In this document: positions 28,092 to 37,415 of the stretch, piece after piece | How positions within the stretch are numbered: the stretch's first letter is position 1 | Layout: the number at the start of each line of letters is the position of its first letter | Source: Chitinophaga pinensis | Lineage (GTDB): Bacteria; Bacteroidota; Bacteroidia; B-17B0; Aurantibacillaceae | Direction: 5' to 3' | DNA: 64,000 nucleotides | Assembly (NCBI GenBank): GCA_945860225.1 | Contig: CAMAPT010000010.1 | Location: 58,342-122,341, forward strand | Position numbers and translations under genes: made by a program | Notes under the pieces: model-generated | Database searches by the model: none | Told to the model about the DNA's origin: nothing | What the model saw: only the letters and a program-made list of their open reading frames with translations

Positions 28092-29981
28092 ATGCATAAA
28101 TTATTAGAATATTTTTGGAAATACAATTTACCTCGATGGTCAATTTTACTGATTGATTTGTTTATATGTGCATTTTCATTAACCCTTGCTTTTTTTCTGA
28201 GATTTAATTTTAAATCCATTCCTCAATCTGAATTAGAGAATTTTCCCTTGATCTATTCGGTTGTATTAACGGTTAGATTGGTCTCTTTCATCATTTCTAA
28301 AACATATAAAGGTGTTGTAAGATATACTGGTTCCAAGGATGCGAGTCGTATTTTTTTAGTTGTATTTTCAGGAAGTGTGGTATTGTATGTGGTTAATATA
28401 TTTACAAGACAGCTAATGCTTGGATATTATTTGATACCGCATTCGGTGATTATCATCGATGCATTAGTTACTATTTTTATTATGATTAGTTCTCGATTGG
28501 CCGTGAAAGCGATTTATTTTGAAAATAAAAATCCCGAAAAACAGAAAACACAGGTTGTTATCTATGGGGCCGGTGAGAGTGGGATCATAACCAAACGGAC
28601 TTTAGATAGAGATGCTGCGGTTCGTTATAAGGTAGTAGGTTTCATCGATGATGACGAAAAGAAAAAAGGGAGAAGTTTGGAAGGAGTTTTTGTTTATCCA
28701 ACGTATAAATTAACTGAATTAATCAAGGAATATGAGGTAGAGTCAGTGATTATTAGTATTCAACATTTATCTCCTCAAAAAAAGAATGTTGTCATTGACC
28801 AATGTTTGCAACTTGGTGTCAAAGTTTTAAATGTGCCGCCTGTAGCAAAATGGATTAATGGTGAATTAAGTTTCAATCAGATTAAAGTTATTAATATTGA
28901 GGAATTACTTGAAAGAGAGCCTATCAAACTCGATAATGTCCTTATTCATGAGCAATTGAATCAAAAGGTAGTTTTGATTACTGGTGCTGCGGGTTCAATA
29001 GGTTCGGAATTAGCAAGACAATGTGCCAAATTTAATCCAATGTTATTGGTTCTTTTAGATCAGGCAGAGAGTCCTTTATATGAATTGGAATTAGAGTTTA
29101 TTGAACAATCAAGTTATTGTAAATATGAAGTTGTGATAGGTGATGTGAGAAACAAAGAGCGGATGCGTAATGTATTCAATACCTTTAAACCACATATTGT
29201 TTTTCATGCGGCAGCTTATAAGCACGTACCGATGATGGAAAACAATCCTTCTGAATCTATTTTAACCAACATTTTAGGAACAAAAACAATAGCTGATTTG
29301 GCAGTTGATTTTGGTGTGCAAAAGTTTGTCATGGTTTCTACCGATAAGGCGGTTAATCCGACTAATGTGATGGGTGCTTCAAAACGTATAGCAGAAATAT
29401 ATATACAAAGTTTAGGAAAACAATTTCAAACTAAATTTATCACCACGCGTTTTGGTAACGTATTGGGTTCAAATGGGTCGGTGATACCTAGATTTAAAAA
29501 GCAAATAGAGCAGGGAGGTCCTATTACTATTACTCATCCTGAAATTACACGATTTTTTATGACTATTCCGGAGGCTTGTCAGTTGGTATTAGAAGCTGGT
29601 TCGATGGGCATGGGAGGTGAAATTTTTGTTTTTGATATGGGTAAATCAGTGAAAATTGTTGATTTAGCTCGAAAAATGATTAAGCTTTCAGGATTAAAAG
29701 AGGATACTGATATTAAAATTATTTATACCGGATTGCGTCCAGGAGAAAAATTGTATGAAGAATTGCTTGCTAGTTCAGAAAATACTTTACCAACCCATCA
29801 TCAGCAAATTTTGATTGGTAAGGTACGTGAATATGAATTTGCTGAGGTTAAACGATTTATTGATGAATTGATTCTATTATTCAATTCACAAAATAATCAG
29901 TTAATCGTTTCGAAAATGAAAGAAATTGTTCCTGAATTTGTGAGTAATAATTCTGTTTTTCAAACTTTAGATAAAAACTAG
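28092..29981 (+). CDS. Membrane nucleotide-sugar 4,6-dehydratase (FlaA1/CapD/WbpM-like)
   Basis: A 629-residue protein with four N-terminal transmembrane helices, a CoA-binding-like Rossmann domain (YGAGESGI near residue 155) and a C-terminal SDR domain with TGAAGSIGSELA. The catalytic triad is in STDKAVNP and MGASKR, where methionine stands in place of tyrosine, as in WbpM-type enzymes. The family makes UDP-4-keto-6-deoxy-HexNAc for surface glycans. It starts at an ATG preceded by AAGG. The locus is 17 kb from the rfb genes and may serve a second glycan. Confidence 0.9.
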   Translation: MHKLLEYFWKYNLPRWSILLIDLFICAFSLTLAFFLRFNFKSIPQSELENFPLIYSVVLTVRLVSFIISKTYKGVVRYTGSKDASRIFLVVFSGSVVLYVVNIFTRQLMLGYYLIPHSVIIIDALVTIFIMISSRLAVKAIYFENKNPEKQKTQVVIYGAGESGIITKRTLDRDAAVRYKVVGFIDDDEKKKGRSLEGVFVYPTYKLTELIKEYEVESVIISIQHLSPQKKNVVIDQCLQLGVKVLNVPPVAKWINGELSFNQIKVINIEELLEREPIKLDNVLIHEQLNQKVVLITGAAGSIGSELARQCAKFNPMLLVLLDQAESPLYELELEFIEQSSYCKYEVVIGDVRNKERMRNVFNTFKPHIVFHAAAYKHVPMMENNPSESILTNILGTKTIADLAVDFGVQKFVMVSTDKAVNPTNVMGASKRIAEIYIQSLGKQFQTKFITTRFGNVLGSNGSVIPRFKKQIEQGGPITITHPEITRFFMTIPEACQLVLEAGSMGMGGEIFVFDMGKSVKIVDLARKMIKLSGLKEDTDIKIIYTGLRPGEKLYEELLASSENTLPTHHQQILIGKVREYEFAEVKRFIDELILLFNSQNNQLIVSKMKEIVPEFVSNNSVFQTLDKN

Positions 29982-30034
29982 CAACAAACAACTTTCCTTC
30001 TGCTATAATTTTTGACGATATATAAATTTAAAAT

Positions 30035-31690
30035 ATGAAAAACTGTATTTGTCTTTTACTTATCCTTATTTCAAGTGTAGGTTTTAATTGTTTGTCACAA
30101 ACAAAATCTGGTGTTAAAGTGGCCGATTTTAAACAGCCTAAGTTGGTTGTAGGTATTGTTGTTGATCAAATGCGGGCTGATTATATATACAGATACTGGA
30201 ATAAGTTTGGAAATGGTGGGTTTAAAAAAATTTTAAACGACGGTTTTTTTTATAAAAACACGCAATTTAATTACGTGCCCACATACACAGGTCCGGGACA
30301 TGCCTCTATATATACAGGAACCAGTCCATCAACTCATGGTATTATTGCTAATGATTGGTTTGAGAAGCTAACAGGGCAAATGACATATTGTACTGGTGAC
30401 TTAACAGTTCAATCCATTGGTTCGGAAACCAAGGCAGGAAAAATGTCACCAAAAAAATTGTTGGTAACTACCATAGGAGATGAGTTGAAATTAAACACCA
30501 ATCAGCAGTCAAAAGTTTTTGCTATATCACTCAAAGACAGAAGTTCGGTATTGCCTGCTGGGCATACTGCGAATGGGGCTTTTTGGTTGGATGGTAGTAC
30601 TGGTAATTTTATTTCTAGTTCGCATTATATGAAGGATTTACCGGTTTGGCTTCGACAATTTAATGAATTGAAGTTACCGGCTAAATACTTAAGTCAAGGA
30701 TGGAAAACGTTGTATCCAATTAATGAATATAAGGAAAGTTTGGCTGACAAAAATAATTACGAACGGGCACCAAATAAAAAAGATACGGCAATTTTTCCGT
30801 ACACATACCATTCACATATCGAAAAAAATAATTTTGAAATTATCAAAGCCACTCCTTTTGGAAATTCGATTACAAAAGATTTAGCGATAACTTGTTTAAA
30901 ATCAGAGCAATTAGGTAAGGGGTTTGTTACCGACATGCTATGTGTTAGTTTTTCTTCGACCGATTATGTTGGACATGCTTATGGACCAAGAAGTGTTGAA
31001 ACAGAGGATGTTTATTTGAGATTAGATAAAGATTTGGAGGAGTTACTGAATCAATTGGATGTATTAGTTGGTAAAGATAAATATGTTTTGTTTTTAACAG
31101 CCGATCATGGTGCTTGTGATGTGCCGGCTCATTTAATAGATTTGAAAATACCGGGTGGTTATATGGATGAAGAACAGTTGACAAAAAAAATTAAAACATT
31201 TTGTATGACCGAATTTGGAGATAGCTTAGTATTATCTATTAATAATCAACAGTTGTTTTTGAATGAACAGAAGCTTGGGGCAATGAAACTTAACAAAGTT
31301 TCGGTAGAGCATACTTTGGCTAATTTTTTACTTTCAATAAATGGTATTGCAGAAGCCTACCCATCAGAGGTATTGAAATATGGTAATTTTACTGATGGCT
31401 CATTTAAATCTTTGATTCAAAAAGGTTATCATCATGTCCGAAGTGGAAATGTGGCATTTTCTTATAATCCTGCCTGGATGGAATATCAGGATAAAGGAAC
31501 TACACATGGGGCTTCGTATAGTTACGATACACATGTTCCTTTGTTGTTTTATGGAGCAGGCATACCTAAAGGAAGTTCCGTCAAAAAAGTCAATATTGTA
31601 GATATTGCACCAACCATCTCTATGATGTTACATATTCCTTTTCCAAACGGAACAACCGGTTCTCCTTTAGCTGAAGTTTTAGAAAAGTGA
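30035..31690 (+). CDS. PafA-like alkaline phosphatase
   Basis: A 551-residue secreted phosphatase of the alkaline-phosphatase superfamily. It has a signal peptide (residues 1-22), then VGIVVDQMRADY with the first metal ligand, and TYTGPGHASIYTG with the threonine nucleophile. The substrate-binding Lys and Arg are in SLKDRSSVLPAG, and LFLTADHGA plus DTHVPLLFYG supply further metal ligands. These agree with the calcium-independent, broad phosphomonoesterase PafA of Flavobacteriia. It is periplasmic and would release phosphate from organic esters. No Pho-box logic is visible. Confidence 0.9.
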   Translation: MKNCICLLLILISSVGFNCLSQTKSGVKVADFKQPKLVVGIVVDQMRADYIYRYWNKFGNGGFKKILNDGFFYKNTQFNYVPTYTGPGHASIYTGTSPSTHGIIANDWFEKLTGQMTYCTGDLTVQSIGSETKAGKMSPKKLLVTTIGDELKLNTNQQSKVFAISLKDRSSVLPAGHTANGAFWLDGSTGNFISSSHYMKDLPVWLRQFNELKLPAKYLSQGWKTLYPINEYKESLADKNNYERAPNKKDTAIFPYTYHSHIEKNNFEIIKATPFGNSITKDLAITCLKSEQLGKGFVTDMLCVSFSSTDYVGHAYGPRSVETEDVYLRLDKDLEELLNQLDVLVGKDKYVLFLTADHGACDVPAHLIDLKIPGGYMDEEQLTKKIKTFCMTEFGDSLVLSINNQQLFLNEQKLGAMKLNKVSVEHTLANFLLSINGIAEAYPSEVLKYGNFTDGSFKSLIQKGYHHVRSGNVAFSYNPAWMEYQDKGTTHGASYSYDTHVPLLFYGAGIPKGSSVKKVNIVDIAPTISMMLHIPFPNGTTGSPLAEVLEK

Positions 31691-31767
31691 CATTAAAACT
31701 ACTTGCAACATTGGTATAGGTGTTGACCTAACTGTTAACACGTTTAAATTAATGGTATATTAGCTGT

Positions 31768-32391
31768 ATGTTATTACGAGTAAATTACGATAAGCCAAAT
31801 CCAAAAGATATTCAATTCATAGTGGATTGCTTAAAAAATGACGGGGTTATTATTTATCCTACAGATACTGTTTATTCCATAGGATGTGATATTACCCGAC
31901 AAAAAGCCATTGAAAAAGTGTGTCGGCTAAAAAATATAAAACCTGAAAAAGCTAATTTTTCATTCGTATGTAGCGACTTAAGTCATTTGTCAAATTATGC
32001 TCGACCTATTTCAAATTCTGTATTTCGAATCATGAAAAAGGCATTGCCCGGTCCTTACACATTTATATTGGAAGCTAATAATAATGTGCCAAAACTGTTA
32101 AAGCAAAATAAAAAGACAGTAGGGATAAGAGTCCCAGATAATACCATTTGTCAGGCAATAGTTGCTGCACTAGGCAATCCTGTTATTACGACTAGTTTGC
32201 ATAATCATGAGGATGAAGTGATGGATTATTTTACGGATCCGGAAGTAATACACCGTGAGTATCAAAATAAGGTTGACTTGGTAATAGATGGTGGTTTTGG
32301 TAACGTGGATGCTTCTACAGTCATAGATTGTTCCCAAGATGATATACTCGTTTTGCGAGAGGGATTAGGAAGTTTAGATGTGTTAAATTGA
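31768..32391 (+). CDS. L-threonylcarbamoyladenylate synthase family protein (Sua5/YciO/TsaC)
   Basis: A 207-residue single-domain protein. It has GVIIYPTDTVYSIGCD, KRLKNI-like KVCRLKNIKPEK, LPGPYTFILEA and GIRVPDNTIC, the standard YrdC-domain motifs that bind ATP and threonine for t6A tRNA modification. The closing VIDGG and STVIDCS segments are also typical. Single-domain, without the Sua5 extension. YciO-type paralogues cannot be excluded. It is the last core gene before the accessory region. Confidence 0.88.
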   Translation: MLLRVNYDKPNPKDIQFIVDCLKNDGVIIYPTDTVYSIGCDITRQKAIEKVCRLKNIKPEKANFSFVCSDLSHLSNYARPISNSVFRIMKKALPGPYTFILEANNNVPKLLKQNKKTVGIRVPDNTICQAIVAALGNPVITTSLHNHEDEVMDYFTDPEVIHREYQNKVDLVIDGGFGNVDASTVIDCSQDDILVLREGLGSLDVLN

Positions 32392-32839
32392 TTTTAATGT
32401 TTGTGTCAATTCGAGAATTTCCAACAAAAAGCTTTGAATTTGAAATATTTAGCTTTTTTGAAGTTAAATTTTAGCATCTGCTGAGGAACACCACTTTACC
32501 TGTTTTTAAATAGTAAAATAATATACTGAAATACAGTAATTTAAGTTAAATATCAAGCAAATGAGGAAAAAAAGTGTATACACGGTAATACCAAAAACGC
32601 TATTTGTTAGTATACTTGAATTATCAATGCCCAAAGGGTAAAGGATATGGCAGGTGACTAGTTCACTCAATCGCATTGCTTAAAGTTGCGTACCTCACTT
32701 ACGAAGTGAGGTTTTTTTTGCTTTTAAAAATTTTCAACATTAACAGGTGAGTTTAAAAACTGGAGAGGTGAATTGGAGCAGGTTGATGATGTGCTGGTTA
32801 TTGGGATTAGGTTGTTAGGTTATATTAAAAGGGTATAAT
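32392..32839 (+). other. Gene-poor region with a candidate small structured RNA
   Basis: No convincing gene in 448 nt. A 26-codon frame begins at ATG 32561 and stops at 32641 but has no other support. From about 32630 the sequence gains more G+C and includes a GTGACTAGTTCAC partial palindrome (around 32653-32665) and ends in the terminator at 32692-32719. A short RNA ending there is possible. The right third (32720-32839) holds nothing I recognise. Confidence 0.35.
32692..32719 (+). terminator. Strong intrinsic terminator with no obvious upstream gene
   Basis: A 9-bp perfect stem (ACCTCACTT with AAGTGAGGT), ACG loop, and a run of eight T. It is 300 nt from the TsaC-like stop, so it probably ends another transcript, such as a small RNA or decayed gene. 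Confidence 0.75.
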
Positions 32840-33448
32840 TTACTTCCAATCGATAGGTCTTTCAATAATATATCCATTAGCTAATTTAACAGTATCACTT
32901 AATAAAGAGGACTTGAATCTTTGCTCATACCTTTCCAATTGTATAACTCCATCAGCTTTGTTTGCTAAATCGTTAGAATATCTTTTTGGAGGGAAGAAAA
33001 CATATATTTTATGATTCGGGTCTAATTCTCTTATTAAATTGATTGGAGGAGTTAAATCGCTATCTGCACTTATTAAAATAGACGCATCACATTTATTTAA
33101 TATAACCCCTCTTATCATCTCAACCGCAATATTTACATCCGTTTGCTTTTCTTCAAAAGTTTTGTATTTATTACCGCCATAACTAACTTCTTTTTGAAGG
33201 AATTTACCAAATATTAAGTGGAATTTTGGATTTTGTTTATTTGCAGTGAAAAATAAATCTTGTCTATCTTTTTTGCCTTTGTTATGTTGAACGGCGGTAC
33301 AATAGTATATGTTTTCTAACTGTTGATGCGGCTTTAAAAATTGAAAACAGAATTTATGAACGTCTAACCAATAATATTTTTTCCAACCCTTACCTCGAAG
33401 TCCGAAATAAAAATTAAAACCATCTATGTAAACGTTAACTCTTTGCAT
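32840..33448 (-). CDS. NYN-domain (PIN-like) nuclease
   Basis: A 202-residue protein that is almost all NYN domain. Acidic residues expected at the metal site are visible: D9 in VYIDGFN, D104 in EEKQTDVNIAVEM, and D129/D131 in ISADSDLTPP. The family comprises metal-dependent RNases and related nucleases (LabA/MARF1-like). The gene begins at ATG 33448, immediately after a leader with a terminator-like hairpin and a TATATTTG promoter. Its stop is followed by nothing on the same strand for 450 nt. It neighbours a restriction-modification gene, so a defence or accessory role is possible. Confidence 0.88.
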   Translation of the reverse strand: MQRVNVYIDGFNFYFGLRGKGWKKYYWLDVHKFCFQFLKPHQQLENIYYCTAVQHNKGKKDRQDLFFTANKQNPKFHLIFGKFLQKEVSYGGNKYKTFEEKQTDVNIAVEMIRGVILNKCDASILISADSDLTPPINLIRELDPNHKIYVFFPPKRYSNDLANKADGVIQLERYEQRFKSSLLSDTVKLANGYIIERPIDWK

Positions 33449-33513
33449 AAAAAAAGCCCCTTTCAGGGCTGGGCCTTAAGATTTCTCACTTAAGGGGGGT
33501 AATGCCTTTCGGC
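33449..33513 (-). promoter_or_regulatory. Candidate attenuator/structured leader RNA of the NYN gene
   Basis: On the minus strand, from the predicted transcript start to the ATG, three hairpins fit in about 65 nt: GCCGAAAGGC (33504-33513), CCTTAAG paired with CTTAAGG (33489-33495 with 33474-33480), and AGCCC-TGAAAG-GGGCT (33470-33455) followed by seven U that touch the start codon. The last is a terminator-type hairpin. The CCCCTT at the base of the second hairpin can pair instead with AAGGGG in the terminator arm. The two folds exclude each other, as in attenuators and riboswitches. No known riboswitch class is recognised. Confidence 0.5.
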
Positions 33514-33517
33514 TCAA

Positions 33518-33525
33518 CAAATATA
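33518..33525 (-). promoter_or_regulatory. -7 element for the NYN leader
   Basis: The minus strand reads TATATTTG. Transcription is expected to begin about 7 nt downstream, near 33511, at the 5' side of the first leader hairpin. Confidence 0.55.
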
Positions 33526-33639
33526 CTATGGAAAAACTTAAAAAAAAAGATAAATAACGTAAGTAATTAAAAATCAATTGTTAAAAAGAGAATCGCCATA
33601 AAAAATAAACGATTTATTAAAAAGGCAAGAAAATTAAAC

Positions 33640-33738
33640 CTAAGCAACCTTCCCTCTGTACAAATGCTTTTGAAACTCAATAAATAAATATCGTTTAAAA
33701 TTATAAAATGCTCTCTTATTTATTTCGTCTGATGTCAA
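33640..33738 (-). CDS. Possible small ORF between NYN and R-M genes
   Basis: A 32-codon frame from TTG 33738 to TAG 33640, preceded by GGAGGG at the right distance (9 nt), which is unusual in this window. The peptide would be basic and aromatic (contains KRAFYNFKRYLF). It might be a remnant of a longer gene. The rest of the interval 33526-33809 holds no other feature except two copies of GAATCGCCAT (33591 and 33800). Confidence 0.2.
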   Translation of the reverse strand: MTSDEINKRAFYNFKRYLFIEFQKHLYRGKVA

Positions 33739-33809
33739 AACTAAATACCCTCCACAATTTTAATGTGCAAATTGGTTAATGATTTTTTATTGCATTTGCG
33801 AATCGCCAT

Positions 33810-36800
33810 TTATGATTTTTCAACGATGGCTATTTCTTCCTCCGTTAAATCATAAAGCTTATAAACCATTTGGTCTATTTCTTTATCCGTTGCATCAATT
33901 TTGTTTTTTAACTCCAATACTTTTTTTGATTCAGTATTAAAATACTCTTCCCATTCAGCTTCATCAGATAAAGACAACTTAATTTTCTTTTTAGCTAATT
34001 CTTTAATGAAATCTGAATACGAAAGTAAATACCAGTCTTCTAATTTTTTTGGTAAGCTATCTAAATTGAATTTTCGCTCTATACTTCTTTGAAATTTTAG
34101 AGATTGGATTTGAAGCTCTCTATTTAAAGTCAACATTAAGTCTGCTTTTTGCACAAATAATGATTGTTTTTCTTTTTCAATCTTTAAAATTGGAAGATTT
34201 CTAATTTCACTTAATGTTGTTTGGCGAAAATCATCTTTAGTAGCAATAGATGAAGTATTAACATATAAATATGAAATAAAGTTACTTGCTAGTAATGAAA
34301 GAACATATTTTGGATGAAAGTCATTATTTGTAATTATAAATGGGTTTACATCTTTTTTAAATACTATTTTGTTTTCTGTATAAGAAACGGTCAATCGGTC
34401 TTGTCGATTTATTAATCTTCTAAATAATATTTTTGGTATTGCTTCGTAAAATTGAGTTAATGATTGTTTATCAGTCATATCTGTGTAGCCAATTTTATCT
34501 TCTAAAAAAAGATATTGATAAACTTGCCCTTCAACTAAGTATGGATAGAGATTTTTATTATCTGTGTTTTCAGAAAAAATTATAAATCTGCTAGGGGACA
34601 ATCCTTGAGTAGATATGGAAATTTCTCCTAAAGTTATTGAGTCTTTTTGATTTTTAAACTTACTGTATAATGATTGTGTTTCTGTATTTAAAATAATACG
34701 CCAATTTGATTTATCCATTGTGGATTCTTCAACCAACTGAAACTTTATATTTTCTAACGCTTTTAAAGGGAAGTTCTTTTCAAAACAAAATATTTTATAT
34801 GATTTCCCACTTTCTCTATTTTTTATAATAACAATACCTGTATCAACATAGGCACCTTCAAAAACATTAAATGGAAGATTTATTATTTCGCTTAAATCAT
34901 ATTTTTTAAATAAATACTCTCTGACTTTCGAATAATTTTCTCCTGTTTGCCAAGTAACAGTAGTTATAAATCCAAGTGTTCCATTGGTTTTAAGTAAGTT
35001 CAAAGCCATTAATTTAAAAATTACAGATGTATCATATTTTCTTTCTAATACATTGTAAGTTTTTTTGTAAAACCCTTTTTCTATATCAGATATATTTTCC
35101 AACCCAACGTATGGAGGATTACCAATTATTATATCAAAGCCGTGTTTTTTTTCTTTCTCTGCGTTGTATTTAACTTTAGCTTCATGAAACTCGTTAAACA
35201 AACCATGTCCATCATCTTTGTAATTGCCCATGCTATCTTTGGTTACAAAAACATTTTTTTGTGTTAAGCGAGTATCAACATTAACATAATTTTTATCTGG
35301 CATTGCATTTTGAAACACCTGCGGAAACTCTTGCTCCCAATTAAAAGCCTTATCTCCTGCTACTATAACATCATCAATTAATGAGTTGCCACATTTAATA
35401 TTGCTATTTAAGTCGTTTAGTTTACGGTTTGGTTGTGCGGTACGAAGCCATAAGGATAGTTTTGCTATTTCAACAGATTCTTCGTTTATATCAACGCCAA
35501 ATAAGTTGTTTTCTAAAATACTTCCTTCAACATCGCTCAATACTAAGGCATCGCCAAATAACTTAGCTTGTAGTTCATCAATGTATCTGTGTTCAGTAAT
35601 TAAAAAATCGAGTGCTTGGTTTAAAAATGCACCAGAGCCACAAGCAGGATCGCAAATAGTTAATTGCAATAACCAATTGCGGTACTCATTTAATTTATCT
35701 GTTAAAGCTTGTGTTGTTTTCTTTTGGCGTTTTTTATCAATGGTATAGTCGCTTTCTACTAGTTGTAATGCTTCCTTTTTTTCAAGGCAAAGTTTACCAA
35801 CTGTATTGTCAACTATGTATTTGGTAATGTATTTAGGTGTATAAAACACACCATCTTTTTTACGCTTAGTTTTTGTTTTATCTATTTCCTGCCCTTCAAG
35901 TTGTGCTTTTATTTCGTCAAGGTCGTTAAGGGAGTTTTCGAAAATATGCCCTAGTACATTTACATCAACTTCACTGGCAAAATCATAATTACTTAACTTT
36001 TCGGTGTGAGCAAACAATAATTCATCTTCAATTTTAATGTCGTTTAATAAATCATCTGTTTTAAACAAACCACCGTTATAGGCATAAATTTGAAATTCCT
36101 CAACTTGCTTGCTAGCTGTTTGGCTAAAGGCAGGTAATGATACGGTTGCTCCGCAATCCAAATCATTAAAATAAATTTTATATCGGTCGTAAAGTGAAAC
36201 TTCAATACGCATGTTGCGGAGCTGTTGCCATTCCTTATTAATTCTAAAAATTAAATTGGTGGGTAATAATTGGCGGTCTTCGGCAAAAAAGATGAATAAA
36301 AAACGGTCTAATAATTTTTGTGATTTCTTAAACAGCTCTAATGGTTCATATTGAGGATTCAGTTTTACTAAACTGTGGTATAGTTCGTTTTTAAATTGTG
36401 AATAATCATGGTAAAGTTTCTTTGTTATTAAACTTTCTTGGCTAACTGATTCGTCTTTTATTTGCTTTGGTAGGCCTTTGGCTATACTATCATAAGATAA
36501 ACAGATGTATAGTAATTCAAATTCTTTTTCGGTTAATGTAAACAAATTGAACTCTGTATATTCAATGGCATTATCAATATAAAAACGAATTTTCTCGAAA
36601 TTTGATGTGATTACATATTCACATTCGGGTTGGTTGTTTTTATAACTAAAGGCTTGAACTTCAATTTTATTTAAATCGGTTGTATTAGTGCCTTTTAATT
36701 CGATTACTGCTTTTACAATTTCATTAATGATAATTGCACCATCTGCCTTTTTACTGTCCTTAACGTTTTTATATTCGGTTGTTAGATTAAAATTTGGTGT

Positions 36801-37004
36801 TGGGTTTTTGGTGTAACCTAAAACATTAACAAATAAATCTATTAAAAATTCACCTTGATATTGTTCTTCTTTACTGCCTCTTATGTTTTCTTGAATGGTG
36901 GCATTATGGAAATGGGCTCTAAACTTAGCGTAAGCATTTTGTAATGTTTGCTTATCTAAAGTTTGTATATATTTATTAATTACTGAGTTCTGAAAAAATG
37001 CCAT
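33810..37004 (-). CDS. Type IIG restriction-modification enzyme (Eco57I-like, single chain)
   Basis: A 1064-residue fused [25 protein letters not shown]. The N-terminal PD-(D/E)xK nuclease shows D88, E102 and K104 (ADGAII, then IELKGT). A helical linker includes GVFYTPKYITKYIV at 386-399, the usual entry to the methylase. Motif I is DPACGSGAF at 452-460 and motif IV is NPPY at 629-632, both of N6-adenine methylases. Residues about 760-1000 form the target-recognition region. It would cut and modify DNA at one asymmetric site, needing no partner. It is intact and isolated, next to a tRNA gene, consistent with horizontal transfer. Confidence 0.92.
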   Translation of the reverse strand: MAFFQNSVINKYIQTLDKQTLQNAYAKFRAHFHNATIQENIRGSKEEQYQGEFLIDLFVNVLGYTKNPTPNFNLTTEYKNVKDSKKADGAIIINEIVKAVIELKGTNTTDLNKIEVQAFSYKNNQPECEYVITSNFEKIRFYIDNAIEYTEFNLFTLTEKEFELLYICLSYDSIAKGLPKQIKDESVSQESLITKKLYHDYSQFKNELYHSLVKLNPQYEPLELFKKSQKLLDRFLFIFFAEDRQLLPTNLIFRINKEWQQLRNMRIEVSLYDRYKIYFNDLDCGATVSLPAFSQTASKQVEEFQIYAYNGGLFKTDDLLNDIKIEDELLFAHTEKLSNYDFASEVDVNVLGHIFENSLNDLDEIKAQLEGQEIDKTKTKRKKDGVFYTPKYITKYIVDNTVGKLCLEKKEALQLVESDYTIDKKRQKKTTQALTDKLNEYRNWLLQLTICDPACGSGAFLNQALDFLITEHRYIDELQAKLFGDALVLSDVEGSILENNLFGVDINEESVEIAKLSLWLRTAQPNRKLNDLNSNIKCGNSLIDDVIVAGDKAFNWEQEFPQVFQNAMPDKNYVNVDTRLTQKNVFVTKDSMGNYKDDGHGLFNEFHEAKVKYNAEKEKKHGFDIIIGNPPYVGLENISDIEKGFYKKTYNVLERKYDTSVIFKLMALNLLKTNGTLGFITTVTWQTGENYSKVREYLFKKYDLSEIINLPFNVFEGAYVDTGIVIIKNRESGKSYKIFCFEKNFPLKALENIKFQLVEESTMDKSNWRIILNTETQSLYSKFKNQKDSITLGEISISTQGLSPSRFIIFSENTDNKNLYPYLVEGQVYQYLFLEDKIGYTDMTDKQSLTQFYEAIPKILFRRLINRQDRLTVSYTENKIVFKKDVNPFIITNNDFHPKYVLSLLASNFISYLYVNTSSIATKDDFRQTTLSEIRNLPILKIEKEKQSLFVQKADLMLTLNRELQIQSLKFQRSIERKFNLDSLPKKLEDWYLLSYSDFIKELAKKKIKLSLSDEAEWEEYFNTESKKVLELKNKIDATDKEIDQMVYKLYDLTEEEIAIVEKS

Positions 37005-37126
37005 AAATTTTTATAGTAGTATTTAGAATTAAAAGCTTCTATTAAAATGAAAATTACAGAATATTGAAGAATTGGAGAGCAAAAAAAAGGAGGTATTTGT
37101 AAACTACTTCTTCACATTTAAGATGA

Positions 37127-37249
37127 GTGCAAAGTGCAATCCCATATATAAAGGTTTGCACTTTGCACCCGTGGATATTTTTTGATTAAACATTTGATTT
37201 TAAAGGATTTAAGTAGTAAACGATTTCTTTGTTTATTGCACGCGTGCAA
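37127..37249 (+). repeat. Cluster of TTGCAC/GTGCAA palindromes
   Basis: A perfect 13-bp inverted pair (GTGCAAAGTGCAA at 37127-37139 and TTGCACTTTGCAC at 37156-37168, 16-nt spacer) is followed by a perfect 14-bp palindrome TTGCACGCGTGCAA at 37236-37249. The six-base unit occurs six times within 123 bp; one more GTGCAA lies beyond the other end of the R-M gene at 33765-33770. It lies in the 411-nt gap between the R-M start and the tRNA. A regulator operator or recombination site is possible; otherwise the gap has no gene. Confidence 0.6.
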
Positions 37250-37372
37250 AGTGTGTGGTTTACCTCATTTTACTCGATGACAATGGCATAATATGTTGTA
37301 TTAAACATAAAAACGTTACGAAATTTGGTATTGATCCCAGCCTTCTCCTCAACTAAATTCCTAAAAAAGAAA

Positions 37373-37400
37373 AACCCTTAACTTTTTATAGTCAAGGGTT
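37373..37400 (-). terminator. Terminator of the tRNA gene
   Basis: Read on the minus strand: AACCCTTGAC, an 8-nt loop, GTTAAGGGTT (10 pairs, one G-U), then TTTTTCTTTTTT. It is 15 nt after the tRNA 3' end. Confidence 0.8.
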
Positions 37401-37415
37401 CATGATTTTTAATCG

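Noticed and set aside
32561..32641. 26-codon ORF between the TsaC-like gene and the NYN gene
   Set aside because: No ribosome site, no similarity recognised, and a length expected by chance.
33590..33809. Direct repeats GAATCGCCAT (33591 and 33800) as island boundaries or target-site duplication
   Set aside because: Only about 10 bp, both lie between the NYN gene and the end of the R-M gene rather than around a gene, so chance is enough.
32392..37415. Integrative element with attL/attR at the tRNA
   Set aside because: No integrase gene and no second copy of the tRNA 3' end found by eye within the region.
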